Assembly: GCA_030549495.1 (NCBI GenBank)
Contig: JAUIRK010000278.1
Span: forward strand, 912,001-976,000
DNA length: 64,000 bases
Origin: Nectonema munidae
Lineage: Eukaryota; Nematomorpha; Nectonematoida; Nectonematidae
Direction of reading: 5' to 3'
The notes under the pieces are model-generated. The model saw only the letters and a program-made list of their open reading frames with translations, searched no databases and had not been told where the DNA came from. Both the position numbers and the translations under genes were made by a program. Positions 33,710 through 45,700 of this stretch are shown here, in pieces. Every line of letters begins with the position of its first letter. Within the stretch, counting starts at the first letter, position 1.

Positions 33710-36700
33710 GTAAAATTTTCATTTAACTATTTACCAAGTTATAAAAGACAGTTCTGTACATTTTTTCGACTTATTAAAATGGGTATTATGCATGGTAATT
33801 ATTATTATTTTATAGTATATTGTATACTATGATTTTTGTTGATTGTTCTAATACAAAATCCTGGTTTCATATACTTTAAATTTGCAAATTATTTGTGAGC
33901 AATGTTTTCAAAATATTTTTTAGATTTTAATTATAAAACAATAATGAGATTTTAAATAACTCAATCTTAGCACTAGAACAAAGCGCTCTAAAACTTCAAT
34001 TAATACAAAATGAAGTATAGTTTTAATATTATTGAAAGAAGACAAGAACATTTTTATTCAATGTATAAATAAGTTTTAAAAGCATTATAAAAAATACGGA
34101 CAAATGCAATTAAAGAACTTATTTTTATTTTATTTTATTAATTTACTCAGAAAGCATAATTGAGTGTATCTAAAATCTTGGTTGTGGCGGTTTGTTAAAT
34201 ATGTTTTTAATTTGTAAATACTTTAAATTATCGAAATTTTTTTTTTCATGAATTCTGCTTCAAAAAGAAATTCTCCAGAATTTAAATTCTCGAATATGCA
34301 TTTTTAAATTTTACATATTTACATTTAGCCTAAAAATTTACTTAAGTTTTGCACTTAAATTAGATATTTTTGTTGATAACGTTAATCTTCATTTAAAACG
34401 CAAATTGAAAACTATTTAATGGGTGATGTCAGCATTTGATTAGACATCCAAACATAAAATATTTGAACGCAAAGTTGGCAAAACACATATATACTCAAAG
34501 TTAAAAAAAGAAAATTATTCTATTGAATTTTTATAATCCATATGATTTTTTTCGTATTTGTTTTTAAATAAAAATATTACCAAAAAATTTGATTTTGTTT
34601 TGCAAATAATTTTTACTTTAAAAATTCATACATAAAAAACTTGAATCTTTGGAAATTATGTTTACAAATTTTCAAAAAAGAATGAAAAAGAGAAGAAAGA
34701 AGAGAAGTTTTCATTTCTCAAATCGCTTCAATATGAACTTGAAGAGTTGTTAGACACGACAAGTTTGCAAAAATATTTGCCTTGTGAATATTTTTATAAT
34801 TAATATGATCAATAAATTCTTTTGATCCACTATCCCTTTAAAGTATAACATTAAATGAATTTTTAAGTGCTGTTTTTGGTAATAAAATATACATTTTAAA
34901 ATTTAATGTCGTGCTTTTACGCTTTACGTTTCTAATGCCTGTTTAGGAGTATCAAAATCTTTTTTTGTATCAACCAATGAAACTTCTCAAAATAACAGCC
35001 CTCCCAGTGCACACAAATCAAGCAATTTTGAAAATTCAACCTCAAGCAATACTGTATGTCAATGTTTTATTTATTTTTTCACTACACTTAATATTCCTTC
35101 CTTTCTTGTATCAACTAATATTGAAAAATAAAATGAAGAACAAAAATTTTCGAAATACTATTTAAATTAGTGTAGTACCCTGATTAGCCAATTTTTTTAT
35201 TGTTCACCCATTTTATCAGACGAACCAATAAACAAACTAAAGTTTATACTAGAGCTATAAAGAGTAAACCTTGGTATTTAATAAAGAGACTAAAATAAAT
35301 AATTTAGCACAAATTTTTAAAAATGTAAATTTTCGGTGACAGTCGGCTTTTTCAAACATATGTGGGAGAAAACGATGTAGCTTGAGCCAAAGAGTGATGG
35401 AAAAAACGTTTTACATCCTCTGCAATGTGATTTCAATAGGGGGGGGGGGCAAAAAAGTTTTTTCCTTCTTTTACACATCTATATCTATAACACAATATAC
35501 ACAATATGCACATTTACATCTATAAAATTCGGTATGAAAAGTAATAAATAAGTAAATATAGTTGAACTCAGTTCAAAGACTAAATTATTTATTCTTTTAA
35601 ATGTGACTTATTGGCAAAAGTCGCAAATGACCCAATATGGGTGCAATATATTGTGCAAAACGACCCACTCAGTGACCCCTTCTCGGTCCCCACGGGACTG
35701 CTTCGCGATCGCCATAGTGCACCACGGACTCCAGTTTGAAAACCACTGAGCTGGAAGGTAGCAAGCAGAATTACAAATGACTTGATAAAATTAGTGCAGT
35801 TATGGTGGGATTGAGAGCTTGAGGTGCAAATATAATATGGTGGTGTGTTCATTGACAAAAATTATTTTATAATAAATTTTTAAAATTATAAAAAAAAAAG
35901 TTGCCCCCTCAATTTTTTGGATGTGCGCCTCTGGCACACAAATATATATATATATATCTTTTTAAATAATATTTTAATTTATAAAACTCAATTATTTCTA
36001 TCCAATAAAATTATTTTACATATCGATTTATATTCCCTAAAAAAGTATATTAGTTACAATTTTTATGAAGACAATATAGACGAGCTCGTCAGTTTCTCAG
36101 AGTTTATTTCAAATCCCAAAAGTCCTGACTTAAATTTTCCACTGTTTAGACTCCCGATGAAGTTTTGCTGGCGCAACTGCGCTTTCAAAAACAAATAGAA
36201 AAGTTGGAGAAGGAAAATCAGGATCTGAAGAAGCAGCTCTTGCTCAAGAAAGCGATGTTGAAGTCCAGCAGCAATGCCAAAGAAAAGCGCTTCAAAAAAA
36301 CGCTCATCGACCTGTACAGCGAAGTGTTGGACGAGTTATCCAGTTATGACTCCACCTACATCATTCAAGACAATCTTCCAAGGTTCCCCCTCTTTATTTG
36401 CTCCGCCATGGCCACCGGTTAAAATTTCAAATTAAAAAAAAAATTAAAATTCTAATTTTTCAATGAAATTATTTTATTTTTTCCTAGTAAATTTTTTATC
36501 TTCTTCAAAATCCAAAAACTGAAAAATACATATAGATAATTCAGAGTGGGTGTATACAGTTGACAAATTTGTAATCCGAAAATCTCTAATTCGGACTTTC
36601 GTTAATCCGGCACTTTGATTATTTCGGAAATCCTTAATTTGATAAAATTATTGAATCATTGATTTAATTAACAATTGAGCTTCTTGAAGGTTTAGAAAAT

Positions 36701-39700
36701 AACAGCGTCATATATGAAGAAGAACTAATGAGTCTTTATATCTTGCAAAAAAACTAATTAGAGAAAGACCAAAGCACCTAAAACAATAAGTTTAAAAGAA
36801 ATCTTCAAAAATTGTCTTGACCCAGTAAAAGTAGTACATCTGAAAATTAACTTAAAAATTCTAATTTGCAATAATTTTTTTGTTGTACTTTTAGTACCAA
36901 ACTGACACCTGACATTGAATTTTATTACAAGTCAAGTTTATAGTGAGAGAAGCAAAAGTGTGCTTTTTTTTAATTAAAAAAAGAATGACTAAACCGGAAA
37001 GATCATTAATTCGGAAAGCCCGAATCCCAAGCATTCCGAATTAGTGATAGTGGCTGTCAATGTCTAATAATAGTGGACCTTCAGTACTCACCCAAAGAAG
37101 AAATTTTGGCGGTTTGTTCGTGTAAGAAAACTTTTAATATGGGCATCAATATTTGGTCTAGCATTACATCAATGAAATTGAGTGCACCCCAAACAGCCAT
37201 GTCGCGCGACTCCAAGTATGGGGGAGGGGGCAAAACTGGAGAAAGTGTATACATTTGCCCCACCTCTCTTTTTTGACAAAAGTTATTCGGGTAAGCGATT
37301 TTTTTGTTTGTTAAGATGATTTAGTTACTGAAAATATATAAGTACTAAACGCTCATTATAAAAATTTGGGCATACTGCGACTATTTTTTGATATTGTTTC
37401 TTCATTTAATATTCAATGCTCGATTTCTACTATACTTTGTCCAAAATTATATTATTACGATGCCTACTTTAATTTTGTAACAAATTTTAAGAGATTTTTT
37501 ATTTTTTTATAGAGTCATTGTGATTGGTGATCAGAGTAGTGGTAAAACAAGTGTCCTAGAAATGATCGCACATGCTCGTATTTTTCCGCGTGGCTCCGGC
37601 GAAATGATGACAAGATCTCCTGTAATGGTTACCCTGAGTGAAGGCCCTTATCATGTTGCGAAGTTTAAGGGTTTCTTTCTTTACTTTTTATTTTTTTGCC
37701 TAACTTTACACTTTTTTGATGTATACTTTCAGATAGCGACAGAGAGTTTGACTTGACTAAAGAATCTGAGTTAGAAGCTCTGAGAAGAGAGATCGAACTA
37801 AGAATGATAAATAGTGTTGCTGAAGGCAAAACCATCTCAACCGAAACGATTTCATTGGCTGTCAAAGGTCCTCGCCTTCAGCGAATGGTTTTGGTTGATC
37901 TTCCAGGTTTACTCACCCATCCCAATCTCATCTTCGTGCCTAACCATGTGACATCTCACTTATTGAAATTCTTTGTCATATGCGTTCAACATATTTCATT
38001 CTATAATTACTTTAATATTTTAGCTTCTAGACTGCATTTCTTATTTTTAAGGAATAATATCAACGGTCACCTCAGAAATGTCTCCAGATACGAAGATTGC
38101 GATTAAAAATCTTGCTAGAGCGTACATGTCAAATCCAAATTCCATCATCATGTGTATCCAGGTTTGTGCATAATCACTATATTTCCTTCATTTGCTCGAT
38201 TTATCTCATCTAATAACACTAGAAGGACCAAAAAAATTCACCATAAAGGTCCGAATACGTCAATTGACGTTTATATATCAAATATCAAAATTATCTTGAA
38301 TTTCTTCAAATAAAAATTAAAAAAATAATAAAAAAATTTATTTTAGTTAAAAAACAAATATTAAATAAAGTTTTGCAGTTTTTACCCCACATGTACCACA
38401 AATTGGCTTTTTACAGCCACAACATAAATCTGTATTTCTGTTCTTGCAATTTTTGTTTGAACAAGTTCTACGCTTTTGTGGTAAGTATCTTTCGATAGTT
38501 TTTAAAAATTCCTTCTCCTCATGAATTTTATATCCAGTCAATTGTTCACTAAGTTGTTGCAAAATTTCAACCTTGATAAATTAGAATTATTCACTTTATT
38601 GTAAAGTATCCAACTATTTATTGAGGCCATATCCAAGATATTGTAAAAAAATTGTACGGGCCATCTTCTACTTGCTGCCTTTGTTGAATACAATCTTATC
38701 ATTTGGTCAAACACATCGACACCTGATTTTGTCTGATTATAAAAAAGAAGAGTTTCCAGTTTTTTCTTTTGGTTGTTCTCAGTTGGTACTTGAACATCCT
38801 ACTTCATGCTGCTGAGAATGATGACAGATTTGGACTTCTTGCATTGGTACTTCGTAAGAGTGAGGAATCGATGTTCTTCTGATTTCAAGGCTAAAGTATG
38901 ATAAAGTGGGTGCTTTTCTTTCAAAACCAAAGCTATTTCTTTCCTTGTGTTGCGAATGGTACCAACCAAGCTACACTTTTTTTGATGGAGTTGAGTGATG
39001 TGAATTAGTTATCGCAAGTCCTCTGTTATAATAAGGCTTGATCAACTTCATAACAACTTCAGTTGGAGAGCTTGCACTATTTTGAGTGGTGTTTTCTTTG
39101 CCAAGGTAAAGAAAACCCCATTCACCAAATATTTTGTGTTTAGGCCGTATTTATCAGGCTTGTCAGAGATGAATTGAATAAACTTGCATCTAGACTTGCG
39201 CGGCATAAGTTGTTCGTCCACAGTGATAAATGCGCCTGGAACAAAGCATTTTTGGCTGTTTTGTATAAATTCATTCCACACTGAAAAAATTAAGCAAAAT
39301 TTATCTTGGACAAATCGAATTTTCCTTTCACTTTTGTAGTCAAAACGAAGAAACTTCATTATTTCTAAAAAACCGTGTACGTGCCATAGTACTGGGAAAA
39401 ATTTCACAACGCCATGCTTTATTCCATATACTTTTTAGAGGTAAGTTTTTTGCACCAATAACTCCTCTAGTTTATATCAAGAAAATATCTGAAATTGAGA
39501 AATCTGAAATATCAAGCCTATGAACTTTTCTAATTCTTCTTAAAAAACATTCCAATCCGAATTTTTTGTTACTCTTTTAGCTTCTGCAAGTGTGCATTGC
39601 TGAATGAATCTAAGCATTTTTTCAGAAAAAAAAGTCGAAAGGAAGAAAGAGTACTGTTTTTTTTCTGTATGAGTGATAGCATAACTTGTTGGACCTGGTG

Positions 39701-42700
39701 AAAATCGTGTTATGTTTTGCTGTTCAACGCGTCCTCTCTTCAATTCATTTTTTAAGATTTTTATCCAAATTGCTTTGTCTTTACTGATAAAGATGTCTGA
39801 ATTTTTCTGATTCTTGCTATCTTCGCTTTCATCTTAAACTTCTTCACTATCACAAGAAAAAGGAGTATCACTAGAATTGCAAAAACTCTGCTCAAAAAAG
39901 AAGATTCCATTCTCATCTTCATTCGAAAAATCACTGCCAGATTTATCTTCTCCACTTGAAAAAAGCATATCCATGATGATCGAAAAGAATTGTAAGACAA
40001 AGAAATGAGTGAGAAGCTAAGAATAAAGCAAAAAAACTAATAATATACTTATTCGTATATGTATGAATCAATATAAAAGTTAGACGTCAATTGACGCAGA
40101 TGGTCCGTTATGTCAAAAATGACACATTATCTTGAAGTTGAATTCTTCAAAGATAAAATAACACATATGTCAAATGAAACATTAATTAAAACATTGTCAC
40201 GTAGTATGATGGTATAGTCACACATGCAATAGTGATAAATCCGATATCAAAGTATAGTTTACGTCAATTGACGTCTTTGCTCCTTCTAGAGATAACTAAA
40301 CCCCTTTCGACTACTTACATTTTTTCAGTGTTGCATTCAAGGCTAAATATCTTAATAATTCAAAATAGGCAGATATCATGATTGATATACCTAAAACACT
40401 CGCTTTTAATCCACACTTTTTTTATACCAGAAATCGTCTAAAGACTGGGTGCTAATATCTCTCTAAAGACGAAAGTCTAAAGACGGGGTGAATAAGAGTA
40501 GGTTGATTTTCAGCAGGTAAGATTAAAGATTAAAGAAGTATATTTGTTACTCCATTAATCAAATTGATTGATTGAATCCATCTTATTTTTAAGAACTAAT
40601 ATGATTTGATTTAATGTTGATATTATATTTCAGCCTTTTGTTTCACTCAGTGGCTTTTTTGAGCATTAAATGACTTTTTTTTATTGGTAGGTGATTTGCT
40701 TATTTACACTTAATTGAAATTTGATTGGTAATTATCGTTTTAATGTAACTCAGCGCTTAAATTTTGCTTGATGATTTTTATGACAATGGCATAATATTTT
40801 TTAGGGCAATATTTTTTACTCCTGGGTAAGAGTAAGATTGTAATTCTAAAATTTCTAACATTCCCCAGGCCTGCGTGCTGATCATCTAAACAGAACTAAA
40901 GTTAGAAAACTTGGTATTAGAATTTTTTCCTTCTTATTAGTGTATAAGAATAAGTGTAGGTTAGTTAGACTCTCAAAAAAGGGTATAAAATAAATATAAA
41001 ATTGTGTAAACAAAAATCAAATAATAAATTAAGATTGCATTAATTCATTTTTCTCAGCATTATTCAAACAAAACTATTAAAAAAACCCGGTATAGGCGAA
41101 TTCATCGACAATAATTTATCGAATACAAATTTCACTAAAACCCTACAGATTTCTACAGATTTATTTTGAATTACCAAATGTTTTCGATTATTTCGAAGAT
41201 GCATGGATAGGCCGGAATCGCGTTAGACCGCCAAGATACGAACTCACGGTGTGAAATGTTATGAAAACGCATTGAACTCTGTACCAAAAACAAATTATGC
41301 ACCCATGTGAGGGCACAGAGTATTTGAAACTCAGGTATCTGGACCCCATCCTAATACATGGAAATTTACGAACATCCTGAAGAAAGAGAAAACGTTAACG
41401 ACGTAAAAATGGATCAATATTTGGCGGGTGATTCATGTCAACCACAGAGAAAGAAATATTGCTGTTATTCTCAACGGTTAAAAAAGGTTGTTTATAATTA
41501 TTTTCATTCCTATACGAGTTTTATTATTATTATTTGAAAGCGTTAGGCCATAACCTTAGTTTTTAATTGTAATAAATAAAAAATGTATTCTTTCTTATTT
41601 TTATTCTTTATAATCATCAATCATCAAAAATTTAACATACATACTCACATTTGTTAGACTTTAGTATATGAATTTACTATTTTGTCATCAAATTGTGAGC
41701 AAAAAGGCAGCTTTCATTAAAAATGGATTTTATATGTACAAAGCTATATGCATAAAATACAACGTTTCTTTTGTCTATTGGTTGCCTCAACACGCATAAT
41801 GATACACATTAGTGATGCACTGGAAAGAAATAAAGCCGACCTACCGGATATCCAGCTTTTGAAAAGAGCAGGATTCGTCATATTCGATAAGATTTACCAG
41901 ATATCCAACCGGATAATTTTTTATTAAAAAAATAGAAAAACTTGGAAATGGAGAGCTTTAAAAATAAATTTTTATTTTTGAAATCATTATCATTTTAATT
42001 TTGTCATTATAGAGTTCATATTTTAACTAAAGCAAGGATATATTTTTTTATTCCTTAAAATGTAAGCTTTATTTCATTTTGCAAAATTTTTAAAATTTTT
42101 TATTTTACACAACGAATAAAATTATCGTAATAAGAGGATGAAAAATACTATTATATATCAATTTAAAAAACATCATTTAAATTGTCAAAGTTTAATTTTT
42201 TAACTGTATTTTATTTTGAATTATTTTTAAAATTTATTCAAATTTTTAATATTTTGTCACTTGTGAAAAAGTAAAAAGTTTTAAACTAATGAATTGATTT
42301 AGAAAAAAAAGTTGACACTTTTTTTATTTTCAAGCTAATATTAACACTTTAAGTATACTTATTTTGAATTGGTAAGTACTAGATAAAAAAAAATATTTAA
42401 CATGAAAGTTTTATAATTTTTTACAAAAAAATAGAAAGAGACGCATAAATGTTATTTTTAATTTCGCTCTAATTGTTATGAAGTTAAACATAGTTTTATG
42501 GAAAAAAATTATATCTTTGTGTTATTTCTCAAAATAATAGTAATTTAATATTAGTTATCTGGCTGGATTATCCGAATATCCGTTAAAATTTGGAACAAAG
42601 CCGGATTTCAGATGGCCGTATACCGGATAGTAAAATTTTAGCTGGGTAACCGGCCAATCGGATATTTTCCAAATAACCGGCACACACCTATACATTTCAT

Positions 42701-45700
42701 TCAACATTCAACACAACGTTATAATGACGTGTACGACGATTTCAACTTTATACTAAGATACAAAGCTACACAACTTAAACAAAATAATCTACCAACATAT
42801 AAAATGAATTCGTATGCAGTGGCTTATTCAGAAAATTACGACTGACTTTTAAAAGGTGCTTCGTATCACATTGAATTTCTATTTACAAATATACCCCCCC
42901 TCCCCTACGTCACTGTTTGTATATAAGGGGTTAGACAAGTCGTTTATGAGGGGTGTGATTAATGGTAATATTATCCGTGCATATAAACAAAGTAGCATCT
43001 TTGAAAGAGTCGTATTCGAGATGTTACTGTATTTGGCAAAGATTTTATGGAAGTGAATGGAGAAAGCTTGTCCAAAGTTTCCACCCTGCATAAAGGTGGA
43101 AAAAGATGAAGCTAAAGAAATGGACTACGAAGATTTTCGAATAATTCTTGATTTTTTGTAGGTTTGCAAAAACATTTAAGGGGTAGCTGTTCTTTTGAAG
43201 ATTAAAAATACTTTTGTTAATTTCCACTATCCATAAGCAAGTTTCAACGATCACCTCCGATTTTATGCTAGACTAGACGCTTATCTAATCTTTTTAATTT
43301 GAAACTGTTTATCTAAACCTATTAAGGATGGGTCTGTTGATGCGGAAAGAAGTAATGTCACTGATTTAGTAAGCTCCATTGATCCACAAGGCAAAAGAAC
43401 TATCTTTGTTTTGACGAAGGTGGATCTTGCAGAACAGAATATGTTCAATCCTGGTAGAGTTAAAAAGATCCTTGATGGCAATCTCTTTCCAATGAAAGCC
43501 TTAGGTAAACTTTGTATATAATCGTATTTAACCAATTTCGTCACTTTGATTGACATTTCAATCTTTGATCTGATAGGCGTATTCGGAAGTATGATTTTTT
43601 ATTTTGTTTTAGGATATTTTGCAGTTGTAACGGGTAAGGGAAATAAAAACGATTCAATTGATGAAATTCGCGACTACGAAAATGATTTCTTCAAGAATTC
43701 TAAACTTTTCCAGAATGGCGCTTTCAAGCCACATCAAATGACGACGTATAACATGAGTATGGCTGTTTCAGATTGTTTTTGGAAAATGGTATTTCTATTT
43801 TTTATTAATTATGCTGTTTGTGGAAACGATTTGAATTATAGAAATTTTTATATTAAAAATAAACTATACCGCTGTTTTTAAAATTTAAATACATCTATGT
43901 ATGGGCGTCTAATGTCAAAATGTATGTAGTATGTATCTGTATGTATGCATGTATGTCTAGATGTTTTTTGTGTAACACGTGTATTAATAGAAATAAATAT
44001 GGAAGTTTGTGGCAAGAATGTATAAATGTGTATGTATGAACGATTGTGCTAACCCTAAAAGTAACTTATACTAGCATTAATGCTAACTCTAGGCGCCGCC
44101 CTGATTTCTACAGAATATAAATGTAACTCTTACTGACTTTCTTTAGGTTCGTGAGAGTATTGAGCAGCAAATCGACGCATTCAAAGCCACGCGATTCAAC
44201 TTAGAAGCAGAATGGAAGAATAATTACTCTCGAATAAGGGAGCTGAATCGCGAAGAGCTCTTTGAAAAGGCGAGAAGTAAATTTTATATGCTGCAAACCG
44301 TCTAATACACTTATTATGCTTCAACTTTCAGATGAAATACTTGATGAAATCGTCAATATTGGTCACGTCAAAGCACAAGAGTGGGAGGAGACGATATTCC
44401 AAGCGCTTTGGGATCGCGTGAAGTACGACGTCCTAGACTCCATATACCTGGAAACCTCTTGTCTCAACGAACTGAATCCTGGTGCCTTGAACACGCTCCT
44501 TGATATCAAGTTGAAAGCGTGGGCTGAAAATAATCTTCCACAAAAGAGTATTTCTGCAGGTTGGCAATCTCTTCAAGCACAAACAAAGCGCTTCCTAAAT
44601 CAGTGTAATTTCTTATTTTTCCACGCCAAATTTGTTTTATTTTCCGTGAAATTTTTTTTATAAGTATCACGTTATTTCTTGCGTTTGATCCGTGTTTGGT
44701 GAGGCAAAATTTTTTAAATCAATATGAAATCTATTCCATTGCTTGTTTGTTAGCATAGTTATGTTGAATACGAATTTGTATGTGTAAAAAAGCGAAAACG
44801 ATGGCAATATTGACCATTTTTACATCTTTTCTTTCCATCCAGCTTAATTTCAAAGAGCGATGATTTTGGCAAATCAAATTCATTCCTCAATTTGCATTTT
44901 AGTTGACAAGTTCCAAACCAAATGGTCTTTAATGTGTAAAATTTTGGAAACTTATTGCATGGGTTAAGATTAGTGTAGAATCAGCATTACCGTTAGTAAT
45001 AGAATTAGTCTTGAGGTTGAGGTTAGATTTAGTGTTACCGAAATCGTACATACATACATACATTTACACATACATTTTTTTGATATTCTTGACACAAACT
45101 TTATTTATTTATTTGTATTAATTCACGTAAATAACAAAAAACATCTACACATACATACGAATACTACATAACAAGGGCGCACATCCTTAAAATTATTAAC
45201 TTCTTTGTTCATATGCCTTTTCCATTTTTTCGAATTAATTTATTTTTGGCTAAAATATTTTTTTCATTTTTCCTGATTTTTTTGTCTTAGATGTAAAATT
45301 TTTTTTATTTAATTCCAAGCTTATTTTCATTCGAGCTATCTTCTTTTTAGCCTCAAACAACTTAAACCAAGACAACGCATTTGAAACTCTAAAAAGGTAC
45401 GTCATGTCTGAAGCCATTTCCTCACATGAATGGGACAGAAAGGCTTTGGAATCTCTTCGCGTGATTCAAGTATGTAAGCAATCAATAAATACATTCTATC
45501 TGATTCATTTATCATATAATTGACTGATTACATATATGGAATCATACAAAATTTATCTTTGACCGCCCTCCTGCCCTGATTTTTACCTCCCCCTTCCTGC
45601 TAGGGGATATCATATATGTATGCTCTCTATGTATGCAGAGGAGTATTTAAAAGTGGGGTGGGGCATTGGGGCGTATATTAGTTTGTATAATACAAGATCT

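Noticed and set aside
35917-36198. 93-codon plus ORF just before the OPA1 coiled-coil exon
   Set aside because: Different frame from the conserved exon; low-complexity AT-rich peptide, intronic.
36165-36422. ATG at 36165 as a real start
   Set aside because: The conserved frame begins upstream at the acceptor at 36149; it does not start at this codon.
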